A stretch of 64,000 bases of DNA from Mucilaginibacter boryungensis (GTDB taxonomy: Bacteria; Bacteroidota; Bacteroidia; Sphingobacteriales; Sphingobacteriaceae), in the NCBI RefSeq assembly GCF_015221995.1, contig NZ_JADFFM010000001.1, positions 1,054,001 to 1,118,000 of the forward strand. The letters run 5' to 3'. Of this stretch, positions 45,300 to 53,822 are shown piece by piece. Under the pieces are notes generated by a model. It did not search any database and was not told the DNA's origin. It saw nothing but the letters and a program-made list of their open reading frames with translations. Made by a program: the position numbers and the translations under genes. Positions within the stretch are counted from its first letter, which is position 1, and each line of letters begins with the position of its first letter.

Positions 45300-47756
45300 T
45301 TAAAACTTCGCCCCGATCCTCAGCGCGTTTGTCAAATTATCCCCACTGTTGAACGATTTGGCAAACATTATCCGGAAGCCGAAGTACTGTACACCCAGGC
45401 CCAGTTCGGTATAATTGTGCAGGGCAGGGGTGCTCAGGTAATTTACGTCGGCAATTTCCTGTAGCTTCAATTTACGTATCAACGGCAGCTTGTTCAGGAA
45501 AAAACCTGAGAAATTTTGCTCGAAATGTCCTTCAAGGTATTGGTCGGGTGTGCTGTAGGTATAATAATCCAGCAGCAGGAACTTGTTGATACCGGCGGTG
45601 AATACCCTGATCTCGTTACCCGAAAAGTGGCGGTAATCTACATAGGTAAGGTTCTGGGCGTCCAGGTACTTACCTGCACCTACATAGAACGATGTTTTGC
45701 CCAGCATACCCAGGTTCAAATCGCTCTTGGTAATATCTGCGCTAAGCAAACTGTAGCTCACATCAGCTCCAAACACATTCTGGAAGGCATGGGTGAAATT
45801 CAGATCTATCCGCGGATATTTTGATGGCTCGTAACGGCGACCGTTGGGATAGGTGGAATATTTGTTACTAAAATCGTAGCTGGTGCGCAGGGTAACTTTA
45901 AAGGCTTGGTTCTCGGCAAACAATGGTACATCAGCATTGGGAACTAAGGGGTTGTTTGAGGTAAACTCGCGCCCTTTAGGGGTAAATATGCTATAGCTGG
46001 TGCTGTTAGGCAACCATTTGCGATTAGCGTATTCAGTGCTGATACCCGCTGTCCAGGTGCCGGTAATGCGGGTGTTTAACCCCAGGTCAATAAATTGTTT
46101 GTCGTACAGTTTCTCAAAGTTCTGCCGGAACAACAGGCTATGCACCGTGTTCATCCAGGTTGAAATAGGCTGGCGGTTATTCATATCTACCACATCGCTG
46201 CCTGCGGCAAAGTAGAATGAAAGGTCTCGGTTGGAGATGCTGCCATTAACACTGCCATGCCATTTTTGGTTGGCAAAGCCATAACGCACTTTACCACCCA
46301 GGTTTAAATAACGGTTAGTAACGCTGTCTATCTGCTTGTGGTAAGTAGCGCCATAATCAAACGCGAAACCTTCTACGGTGTTGTACAGCAGCGATTCGCT
46401 TAGCGAATTGAAATGAAAGTTTGTTTTTTGGTACCGGTTATAATGTGAATAGCCACTGCCGATGATCATACTGCTCGCATGAAACTTATTGCGCTTTTTA
46501 TCTATCGAATCAAGATATGGTTTTGATTCGCGTTTTTCGGCCAGTTTTTCTTTCTTTTTGTAATCGGTAATTTCCTCACCCGTCAATGGGATGGGGCGTG
46601 AGTTTTCCCAATAGGTTGAATCCTTTTTGTTTACGCCCTTGGTAATGCGCATCACTTCGTTAAAAGTGCTTTTGGCAAAAGTGGGTTCCAAATCATAGTT
46701 TTTGAATATGCCAATAAAGTAACCACCAAATTTAAAGCCAAGGAAAGCGCCGGTAAATTCAAACTTAACCGACGACGGCATCCACACCGACTTATCAACC
46801 GGTAAAAACTGCTGGTTTATTTTTAAGGTATCTAACAAAAAGATGTTCGACCTTTTAGACATGTTCAAATCGACACTGTGAATGCGCCAGCTATCCTCAA
46901 TAATATAAATATAGCCGTCAAAAACCGGGTCGTGCGCGCGCTTAGGGGTTACCTTTATTTTGTTGATGGTCTCGCCGTTCTCAACCGCGAAGCCTACGTA
47001 TTTATAGTTGTAATAAAATAAAGCATTATCAGCAATAGGCGATACAAACGGGCGGTTACTCAGCCCTTCCCAATCTAAAAGGTTCTCGTAAAAGTTCACC
47101 TTAAAATCCGACGCCCGGTTAAAACTAAACGCCCGGTTATTGCCTGATACCTTGGATGATATCATTTCCTCGTGCTCCTCGTTCGGGCGTTTAAAGCTGT
47201 ATTTAGATTCAGATTCGGACAGGTAAATAATACCCCGGCGACCGGAATCAAGCCCCATATCACGGGTGATTTCGTCCATATTACGACCCATAAAACGCTT
47301 AGGTGTTTGCAACAGCTTTTGTAAGCCTTTAATATAAACATCGCAGGTAAAGGCGTTTACTTCCTTTAAATAGGTTTTGCGTTTTTTTATGGCTTTGCGG
47401 ATGATGGCGTAGGCCGGGTCCTCGGCGCCAGCGCGGATGGTTACATTTTTAAGTTCGTAAGTTTCGGTTTTCAACTGAATGTTTACTGTTTCAGCTGTTT
47501 TGACAATAATGTTGCGGCTTTCCTGTTTATAACCAATTGCTTTATAAAGTAATTCGTACTGACCGGGGGCTAAAGGCATGGTATATTTACCTTCGCTATT
47601 GGCCGATGTACCACGGGTGGTGTTTTTAATATGCACACTTACAAATGGTACCGGCCGGCCGGCTTCATCGGTAATGGTGCCACTTACACCGCTTTGTTGG
47701 GCAAATGTGCCGGTTGAAAAAATTAGGACAAGGATTAACAGTAAAAGTGTTCTCAT
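45300..47756 (-). CDS. DUF5686 outer-membrane protein with carboxypeptidase-regulatory-like N terminus
   Basis: An 818-residue protein. ATG 47756 gives a signal peptide (MRTLLLLILVLIF to FAQQ); the longer frame to 47816 is unlikely. Residues about 23-105 form a carboxypeptidase-regulatory-like domain (SGTITDEAGRPVPFVSVHIK). The rest matches the DUF5686 family, with many strands of a large outer-membrane barrel and a C terminus NALRIGAKF ending in Phe. It looks like a TonB-independent envelope barrel. Function unknown. Confidence 0.88.
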   Translation of the reverse strand: MRTLLLLILVLIFSTGTFAQQSGVSGTITDEAGRPVPFVSVHIKNTTRGTSANSEGKYTMPLAPGQYELLYKAIGYKQESRNIIVKTAETVNIQLKTETYELKNVTIRAGAEDPAYAIIRKAIKKRKTYLKEVNAFTCDVYIKGLQKLLQTPKRFMGRNMDEITRDMGLDSGRRGIIYLSESESKYSFKRPNEEHEEMISSKVSGNNRAFSFNRASDFKVNFYENLLDWEGLSNRPFVSPIADNALFYYNYKYVGFAVENGETINKIKVTPKRAHDPVFDGYIYIIEDSWRIHSVDLNMSKRSNIFLLDTLKINQQFLPVDKSVWMPSSVKFEFTGAFLGFKFGGYFIGIFKNYDLEPTFAKSTFNEVMRITKGVNKKDSTYWENSRPIPLTGEEITDYKKKEKLAEKRESKPYLDSIDKKRNKFHASSMIIGSGYSHYNRYQKTNFHFNSLSESLLYNTVEGFAFDYGATYHKQIDSVTNRYLNLGGKVRYGFANQKWHGSVNGSISNRDLSFYFAAGSDVVDMNNRQPISTWMNTVHSLLFRQNFEKLYDKQFIDLGLNTRITGTWTAGISTEYANRKWLPNSTSYSIFTPKGREFTSNNPLVPNADVPLFAENQAFKVTLRTSYDFSNKYSTYPNGRRYEPSKYPRIDLNFTHAFQNVFGADVSYSLLSADITKSDLNLGMLGKTSFYVGAGKYLDAQNLTYVDYRHFSGNEIRVFTAGINKFLLLDYYTYSTPDQYLEGHFEQNFSGFFLNKLPLIRKLKLQEIADVNYLSTPALHNYTELGLGVQYFGFRIMFAKSFNSGDNLTNALRIGAKF

Positions 47757-47842
47757 TGTGTTTGATAAGGTCACCGCTAAATATGGCGAATTTTCCTCAT
47801 ACAACGGAAGAAACAACTGTTAATTGTTGTTAAAACAAGTAA

Positions 47843-48481
47843 TTATAGTATCTGCTGCAATTGTTTGAACTCATCAATACGGGTTATATAACCATCTTCA
47901 ACCACGCCGAAGCCATAGGCCGCAAAAATGAACGGCACACCGGCCTTTGCTGCCGAGTCGCGGTCGCCGGTAGTATCGCCTACATAAACCGGTGCCTGCA
48001 GGTTGTTATCGGCTACAATATCCAGTATATTTTGGAATTTTGGCTGCCCTTTGGTACCGTAGCATTGGTGGCCTTCAAAGTAATTCGCCATATCATCCAT
48101 CGCCAAAAATATCTCGATATAACCCGATTGGCAATTGCTGACAATGAACAAGCGGTATTTATTTTTTAAGTAAGTTAGGGTTTCAGCGAGCAAAGGATAA
48201 AGCGCGCCGCCTTTCTCGTGCAAAATGTCCAACTCGTGCTGCGCGCACAGGGTTTTAAATTCGTTACGGGTTTCTTCGTCAAGATAAGGGTATAGTTTAT
48301 CAAAAATGGCGTCGTAAGCCATGCCGGTGATAGAACGTACCATTTGCTGGTCAATATCCTGCTGAATATAGTTTACCTTCTCTTTAGCCCTTTGCCAGCC
48401 TTGCGCAACATTAGCGGTCGAATCCCATAGGGTACCATCCAAATCGAATATAATACTGTCGAATTTTTGATTTTGTGACAT
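47843..48481 (-). CDS. HAD family hydrolase, phosphoglycolate phosphatase-like
   Basis: A 212-residue protein has HAD motif I IIFDLDGTLWDS (nucleophile Asp), motif II IVSNCQ, motif III Lys in GTKGQPKFQ and motif IV GDTTGDRDSA with a cap domain between I and II. It is probably a small-molecule phosphatase; phosphoglycolate or a similar sugar phosphate is a guess. ATG 48481 is used. Confidence 0.88.
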   Translation of the reverse strand: MSQNQKFDSIIFDLDGTLWDSTANVAQGWQRAKEKVNYIQQDIDQQMVRSITGMAYDAIFDKLYPYLDEETRNEFKTLCAQHELDILHEKGGALYPLLAETLTYLKNKYRLFIVSNCQSGYIEIFLAMDDMANYFEGHQCYGTKGQPKFQNILDIVADNNLQAPVYVGDTTGDRDSAAKAGVPFIFAAYGFGVVEDGYITRIDEFKQLQQIL

Positions 48482-48571
48482 GGGTGCAAAAGTAGGGGTT
48501 GGAATTTAGCGTGGCAATAGCTTTTGGCGTTAATTTTTGATTCATCCAAAGTAGCTCCGCCGTAGGAAAGT

Positions 48572-48658
48572 CTTACGTTATCCTGAACTTGTTTCAGGAT
48601 TCTACACGCAAGATAACTTGTATGATGGGATGCCGAAACAAGTTCGGCATGACGTTGT
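48572..48658. repeat. GAACTTGTTTC-family palindromic element, copy 2
   Basis: The arms (48572-48600 and 48631-48658) are inverted around the same cores as copy 1 (CTGAACTTGTTTCAGG; CCGAAACAAGTTCGG-CATGACGT). They differ from copy 1 at several bases. Confidence 0.8.
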
Positions 48659-48738
48659 GATATCGAAACTGCTGTGATAAACTCTTAATTACCGTCCTAA
48701 AACCCGGTATCGGAATCGCCGGTAGCTACTATCCCAGG

Positions 48739-48809
48739 CCGTTGTTGGAGTTGTCTCCAACAACATACGCGGGCTATTAGAAATTTGTTGGTGACAACAT
48801 CAACAACGG
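48739..48809. repeat. CCGTTGTTGGAG / CAACAACGG palindromic element
   Basis: CCGTTGTTGGAGTTGTCTCC... (48739-48765) and TGTTGGTGACAACATCAACA...CGG (48786-48809) are inverted copies with about 3 mismatches in 24. The flanks GTAGCTAC and GTAGGTAC extend it. Together with the copy 2 element, it fills most of the 370-bp gap 48482-48850. Confidence 0.7.
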
Positions 48810-48850
48810 CGGTAGGTACCCTCTCCTTTGTTGCTATAACATTAGACCAG

Positions 48851-49141
48851 TTATGGTTTATTTTTTACCACTTTCATCCATTGGCTGCCTTTAAGTTTTA
48901 AAACACTGTCTTTTATTACCACATTATCCTCATCGCCATGCCATCTTACCCATTCTAAATCAAATTGCTGATTATTTACTGTTATTGTTGGTCGGTATTT
49001 GCCAGATTCATAGGATACTTTTTGAATTCTGCCATTAAAGCTATAATTGAATGTCTTATAAATCTTATAAGCATCAAAACTCCAATAAAGTATAAATATT
49101 AAAAAAACGAAATAAAATAGATACTTCTTTATTATTATCAT
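48851..49141 (-). CDS. small membrane-anchored hypothetical protein
   Basis: A 96-residue protein with an N-terminal hydrophobic helix (MIIIKKYLFYFVFLIFILYWSFD) and a soluble C-terminal part of strands (GKYRPTITVNNQQFDLEWVRWHGDED) ending in KNKP. It is probably anchored in the inner membrane. ATG 49141 is used. No family was recognised. Confidence 0.65.
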   Translation of the reverse strand: MIIIKKYLFYFVFLIFILYWSFDAYKIYKTFNYSFNGRIQKVSYESGKYRPTITVNNQQFDLEWVRWHGDEDNVVIKDSVLKLKGSQWMKVVKNKP

Positions 49142-49683
49142 GCGTGTGTATTAAAACAATTTCTTCTCAGGTTTCGGTTATATAGAAAGCAACTAAAGTT
49201 AGTAATATGGTAGCAAAATTTAAATGAATGCCAAGAACGTCCACTGACACTCATTAACTGATTTACCCGACCTAATGAAATCCTAACATGGAAATTGCTT
49301 CGTTTCCCGCAATTACGCTGTGGCGAGTTTAAAACAGTCCCCATTTCCCCATTCCGTGTAAAACAATTCCCCAATATTTCTCCACAGTTAATACTAAACT
49401 GCCTCATTGAGTAATAAAACGGCACTTTGGCATACCGGCACTGCATTTGTCTTAGGTTTAATACCTTTTTAATTAACTATAAAGATATTGTTTAATATAT
49501 CCCTTTCCCTTAAGGTTTATTTAAACTATTGATGAAAACGTGCTGAGCGATTTGAAATTAAACATAGCGGCCTGGGCTTGCGAACCCGGCTGCTGTGTTG
49601 TAATTTAAAAGTAAAACCTTTCCCCCGAGTTTTCCAGTTCCCATCGTTTCCTTATTTTGCCGGCAAACAAATTTTGAGCGCCC
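49142..49683. other. 540-bp gene-free region
   Basis: No convincing gene is present; a 102-codon open frame on the minus strand (49138-49446) starts without a good start codon, is rich in Arg, Cys, Ser and Asn, and lacks family resemblance. The strongest signal is a hairpin at 49555-49606. Confidence 0.5.
49555..49606 (+). other. strong imperfect hairpin upstream of the metallophosphoesterase gene
   Basis: AAATTA pairs with TAATTT at the base (49555-49560 with 49601-49606), and AACATAGCGGCC pairs with a segment of the other arm including two G-T pairs. It has no T-tract, so it is not a simple terminator. It may be a folded RNA leader or a short mobile palindrome. Confidence 0.45.
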
Positions 49684-50970
49684 ATGCATAACGGAGGTTT
49701 CATAAAAGTATTTATCATTATTGCGGCCATCAGTTTGCTAATGGACTGGTATGTTTATCATGGGTTACGCACTTTAACTTTTGATTGGAGTAACAAACGC
49801 GCGCAAGCGGCGGTTCTGTGGGGTTACCTGGTAGTATCTATAGGTGTTACAGTGGTTTTTATGGCAGGCTTTGGCAGCTTTAGTACTGCCCAGGGCATGC
49901 GGCCCTTCCACGAGTATATGCTGAGCCTGTTCCTTAGTTTTTTTGTCACCAAGCTGGTATTCATCATCGTGCTTTTCCTTGGGGATATCGGGCGGTTTTT
50001 TGTGGGGTTGGTGAACCACATTGGTACTAATAAAAACACCGGCGAACGCTACTTTCCATCACGGCGCAAGTTTATAAGCGAATTAGCAGTGCTGATTGCT
50101 GCTATACCATTAAGTAGTTTCTTTTATGCTATGATCCGGGGTAAGTATCATTACAAGGTGCACCGCGAAACTTTATATTTTGAAGACCTGCCCGCAGCAT
50201 TTGACGGGTTTACCATTACCCAGCTATCAGATATTCATTCGGGAAGTTTTGATAGTATGGAGGCGGTGCAGCGGGGTATTAACCTGGCACGGGCACAAAA
50301 AAGCGACCTGTTTGTTTTTACCGGCGACCTGGTGAATAATGCTGCTTTTGAAATTGAACCTTACATAGAACACTTTCGCCAGTTGAAAGCGCCTTTCGGG
50401 CAGTTCTCTATTTTAGGTAACCACGATTATGGGGATTATATCCATTGGGATAGCGAGGCCGAAAAGGCTGCAAATCTGCAGCAATTAAAAGCCAACCATG
50501 GGGCTATGGATTATAAGCTAATGCTGGACGAGCATGTGACATTGGAAAAAGACGGCGAAAAGATATCGCTGATTGGGGTGCAAAACTGGGGGCATGGTTT
50601 CAAAAAGGTTGGCGATTTGGATAAAGCGCTGAAAGGGGTAGACCCTAAATCATTCAAGATACTGCTTTCGCACGATCCTACCCATTGGGAAGAAATAGCC
50701 AAAAAGCATCCGGCCAACATTCATTTAACGCTTTCGGGACATACGCACGGTGCGCAGTTTGGCATTGAAGCCGCCGGTTTGCGCTGGAGCCCTGTGCAGT
50801 ATCGCTACCCGCATTGGAGCGGATTGGCCAAATATAATGGGCGTTACCTGTATATTAATCGTGGGTTTGGTTTTCTGGCTTTCTCGGGCCGTTTGGGCAT
50901 CTGGCCTGAAATTACGGTGCTTACGCTGAAGAAAGGGGCTCAATCTAAATCATCGCCTGTAGAAGCATAG
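49684..50970 (+). CDS. membrane-anchored metallophosphoesterase
   Basis: A 428-residue protein has several N-terminal membrane helices (about residues 7-25, 43-62, 78-98, 133-150). The calcineurin-like phosphoesterase motifs follow: DIHSG, FTGDLVN, LGNHDYGDY, LSHDP and GHTHGAQ, binding two metals. It resembles YaeI-type enzymes that may act on lipids or UDP-sugars at the membrane surface. The substrate is unknown. Confidence 0.9.
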   Translation: MHNGGFIKVFIIIAAISLLMDWYVYHGLRTLTFDWSNKRAQAAVLWGYLVVSIGVTVVFMAGFGSFSTAQGMRPFHEYMLSLFLSFFVTKLVFIIVLFLGDIGRFFVGLVNHIGTNKNTGERYFPSRRKFISELAVLIAAIPLSSFFYAMIRGKYHYKVHRETLYFEDLPAAFDGFTITQLSDIHSGSFDSMEAVQRGINLARAQKSDLFVFTGDLVNNAAFEIEPYIEHFRQLKAPFGQFSILGNHDYGDYIHWDSEAEKAANLQQLKANHGAMDYKLMLDEHVTLEKDGEKISLIGVQNWGHGFKKVGDLDKALKGVDPKSFKILLSHDPTHWEEIAKKHPANIHLTLSGHTHGAQFGIEAAGLRWSPVQYRYPHWSGLAKYNGRYLYINRGFGFLAFSGRLGIWPEITVLTLKKGAQSKSSPVEA

Positions 50971-50991
50971 ACTACAATTTTACTACCATGT

Positions 50992-51564
50992 TTAATGGAA
51001 AACTCCCTTTATGGTATAAGTGTTTTTGCTCATCACCCGTACTTTTTGTGTTTTGATGATCTGGTAAAGCGAATCGGGAAAATAGCTTAAGCGCTCGCTA
51101 TTCTCATACAACAGGTTTTTAGTATGGTTAAGTATCAGTATCCATTTTACCTTATTGCCTGTTTTGCCTATAACTATGCGGCGGGTTTTTAGTTCGGGGG
51201 TTTTAGCCTGGTAGATAGTTATATTATCGCCCTTGCTTATGCTATAGCTTTCGCGCCAGGCGGGCCTGTTAATATCCGAGTTGGTGAACAATTCAAACTC
51301 GCGGCCCCAGTTATCAATATGCACCTTTTTGGTTTCGGTGATATTATTATGAGTAACCGTTTTAGTGATGAAGCTAATTTTGCTTAACCGCGCCGAATCG
51401 GCTTTGAAGAAGCTCTTAATATCAAAGTATTGCAGCGTGCCCTTGGTTTCCTTCACATCAGGACGACATGAAGTGATAAACAACACCAATGCTAAAAGCA
51501 TAACGCTTATGAAGCCCCTCTCTTTTGGAGAGGGGTTTGGGGTGAGACTCTTAAACCAATACAT
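50992..51564 (-). CDS. hypothetical lipoprotein with a repeat-derived N terminus
   Basis: A 190-residue frame whose residues 6-18 (SLTPNPSPKERGF) are encoded by a dispersed repeat at 51511-51550. It is followed by hydrophobic SVMLLALVLF and a lipobox FITSC. The only alternative start (ATG 51501) leaves a signal peptide without a positive charge, so I keep ATG 51564, which overlaps the end of gpmI by 14 bp. The rest (about residues 35-190) has no recognised family but is rich in beta strands (KVKWILILNHTKN). Function unknown. Confidence 0.7.
   Translation of the reverse strand: MYWFKSLTPNPSPKERGFISVMLLALVLFITSCRPDVKETKGTLQYFDIKSFFKADSARLSKISFITKTVTHNNITETKKVHIDNWGREFELFTNSDINRPAWRESYSISKGDNITIYQAKTPELKTRRIVIGKTGNKVKWILILNHTKNLLYENSERLSYFPDSLYQIIKTQKVRVMSKNTYTIKGVFH
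51511..51550. repeat. CCTCTC/GAGAGG repeat, half element
   Basis: The palindrome CCCCTCTC-TTTTG-GAGAGGGG and adjoining GTTTGGGGTGAGACTC match one arm of the element at 22961-23084. It starts directly after the gpmI stop codon and is read through by the downstream lipoprotein frame. Confidence 0.75.
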
Positions 51565-53074
51565 CGCCGGTCATTTCTGCAGGGATAGCAACCCCTAGCA
51601 TTTTTAGTACAGTGGGGGCAATGTCGCCCAGTTTGCCATCTTTAACAGCTGTCACATCCTTGTCAATTACAATGCAAGGCACCAGGTTGGTGGTATGCGC
51701 TGTGTTGGGTGAGCCGTCATCGTTGATCATGTAATCGGCATTACCATGGTCGGCAATAATAATAAATGAATACCCGTTAGCAAGGCCTGTTTCAACCACG
51801 GCTTGTGTGCAGGCGTCAACTGTTTCGGCGGCTTTAACTACTGCGCTGAATACACCTGTATGGCCAACCATGTCGGTATTGGCAAAGTTTAAACAAATAA
51901 AATCGGCCCAGCGGCTTTGTAATTCAGGTAGTATAGCATCGCGGATGCCTTCGGCGCTCATTTCAGGTTGCAGGTCATAAGTGGCCACCTTTGGCGATGG
52001 CACCAGCAGGCGTTTCTCGTTCGCAAATTCTTTTTCGCGCCCACCCGAAAAAAAGAAGGTGACGTGCGGATACTTTTCGGTTTCGGCAATGCGGATCTGG
52101 TTTTTACCGGCATCCTGCAATATTTCGCCGAGGGTTTTTAATAGATCATCTTTATGAAAAACTACCTGCACATTCTTAAATGTTTCATCATAAGTGGTCA
52201 TGGTGATATAGCGCAGGTTTAGCGGGTGCATGTTCTGCTCGGGGAATGCCTTTTGCGTTAACGCCAGTGTGATCTCGCGGCCACGGTCGGTACGGAAGTT
52301 AAAGCAAAGTACCACATCGCCTTCTTTTATCAATGCCAGTGGCTGCCCTTTGCTATCTGTTTTTACAATAGGCTCTACAAATTCGTCCGTTACCCCCTGG
52401 GCATAAGATTCGCTGATGGCAGTAATCAGGTTATCGGCAGGTTTGCCAATGCCATTTACCAGCAGGTCGTAAGCCTTTTTAACACGTTCCCAGCGGTTAT
52501 CGCGGTCCATAGCAAAGTAGCGGCCAATAGCCGACGCTATTTTAACCGGTGTGTTGCTCACGTAGTTTTCCATGTCGGTAATAAAACCGATGCCCGAATT
52601 TGGGTCGGTATCACGTCCATCTAAAAAGGCATGGATAAAAACTTTATTCAGGCCGTACTCTACAGCGGTATCGCAAAGGCCTTTTACATGCTTTATGTGC
52701 GAATGCACACCACCATCAGAAACAAGTCCGATGAAGTGGACATCTTTATTATTCGCCCTGGCGTACTCAAATGCGTCTTTGATCACTTCGTTTGTCGAGA
52801 GTTCTCTATCGTCAACCGCTTTATGGATGCGGCCCAGTTCCTGGTAAACCACCCGGCCAGCGCCTAAATTCATGTGCCCCACTTCGGAATTGCCCATCTG
52901 TCCGTCGGGCAAGCCTACGGCCATACCCGATGCCTGCAATTTTGAATTTGGATATTTGGCCAGCATCGAATTGAAGAAAGGCGTGTTGGCGTTAAATATT
53001 GCGTTTGATTTGTCCTGGCGGCCGTATCCCCAACCGTCCAGTATCAGTAATGCGACTTTTTTTTGTTGTTCCAC
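51551..53074 (-). CDS. gpmI: 2,3-bisphosphoglycerate-independent phosphoglycerate mutase
   Basis: A 507-residue protein of the alkaline-phosphatase superfamily. It starts LLILDGWGYG with a metal-binding Asp, has the phosphoserine motif GNSEVGHMNLGAGR (catalytic Ser near residue 65), IIADHGNADYM with the second metal site, and TNLVPCIV near the C terminus. It interconverts 3- and 2-phosphoglycerate in glycolysis. The start is GTG 53074. A TATATTTG -7-like element ends only 5 bp upstream, so the transcript may be leaderless. Confidence 0.95.
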   Translation of the reverse strand: MEQQKKVALLILDGWGYGRQDKSNAIFNANTPFFNSMLAKYPNSKLQASGMAVGLPDGQMGNSEVGHMNLGAGRVVYQELGRIHKAVDDRELSTNEVIKDAFEYARANNKDVHFIGLVSDGGVHSHIKHVKGLCDTAVEYGLNKVFIHAFLDGRDTDPNSGIGFITDMENYVSNTPVKIASAIGRYFAMDRDNRWERVKKAYDLLVNGIGKPADNLITAISESYAQGVTDEFVEPIVKTDSKGQPLALIKEGDVVLCFNFRTDRGREITLALTQKAFPEQNMHPLNLRYITMTTYDETFKNVQVVFHKDDLLKTLGEILQDAGKNQIRIAETEKYPHVTFFFSGGREKEFANEKRLLVPSPKVATYDLQPEMSAEGIRDAILPELQSRWADFICLNFANTDMVGHTGVFSAVVKAAETVDACTQAVVETGLANGYSFIIIADHGNADYMINDDGSPNTAHTTNLVPCIVIDKDVTAVKDGKLGDIAPTVLKMLGVAIPAEMTGDVLV

Positions 53075-53176
53075 ACTGCAAATATAAAAGCAACGTTATA
53101 AGATGGAGAATTATTAAGCTAATTGTAAGCTTTTATTTTTGTAAAGGATATTAATCGTTTTATATTGCGTACGGAT

Positions 53177-53578
53177 ATGATCAGATTATTTACTTTATTA
53201 CTTTTTATTTTACCGCTAAGCGGTCGCCCAACACCAGCTTTAGGACCAATTGACGATGCGGCCGAGCTGATAAAAACCGGCAATGTACATGAACTGGCTA
53301 AAAAATTTACCAGCAGTATTGAACTCACTATTTTAAACGAAGAAAACATTTACTCCGCCAGCCAGGCCGAATTGGTTTTAGGCAGTTTTTTTAAAAACAA
53401 TCCTATAAAAGCGGTAAAAATATTGCATCGTGTAAATTCTAATCCCAATATCCGCTACGCGGTGCTGTTGCTCACTACCGCTAATGCCGAATACCGTACA
53501 GCGGTATCCATGAAACTAACCAATGGCGTATTTTTGGTGAATGAGATAAAAATAGAAAGCGACAAGAAAGAGGAGTGA
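53177..53578 (+). CDS. DUF4783 family secreted protein
   Basis: A 133-residue protein starting at ATG 53177 with a signal peptide (MIRLFTLLLFILPLSG). It matches the DUF4783 pattern: DDAAELIKTGNVHELAKKF, NEENIYSASQAELVL, AEYRTAVSMKLTNG. The fold is NTF2-like by family. It sits upstream of nadC, a common Bacteroidota arrangement. TTG 53165 is less likely as start. Function unknown. Confidence 0.85.
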   Translation: MIRLFTLLLFILPLSGRPTPALGPIDDAAELIKTGNVHELAKKFTSSIELTILNEENIYSASQAELVLGSFFKNNPIKAVKILHRVNSNPNIRYAVLLLTTANAEYRTAVSMKLTNGVFLVNEIKIESDKKEE

Positions 53579-53791
53579 TTGATTCTTAACTCTGGCCTCG
53601 GACTCTGACAATAAAAAACCGCAAAAACCCCAAAGTTTAAAAAGTAAAGCTGAAAAAAGAATAAGATCCGCTTAAAATAGATAATATTAAATAAGCTTAC
53701 CTTTAATAGCCTAAAAGCATAACAGTCCCATCAATTTTATTGTATCATAGGCATACTTGCCAAAAAAAACTTTATCCCACCAAATTGTTAT

Positions 53792-53799
53792 TACTTTTG
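53792..53799 (+). promoter_or_regulatory. -7 element of nadC
   Basis: TACTTTTG matches TAnnTTTG, followed by CACC, a frequent start-site context in this group. The predicted start is about 53805, which would exclude the TTG at 53757 as translation start. Confidence 0.6.
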
Positions 53800-53822
53800 C
53801 ACCACAAAAAAGTATTACAGAC

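Noticed and set aside
49138..49446. 102-codon open frame on the minus strand
   Set aside because: It lacks a typical start and signal, has an odd composition rich in Cys, Arg and Asn, and resembles no family. It overlaps no other evidence of coding.
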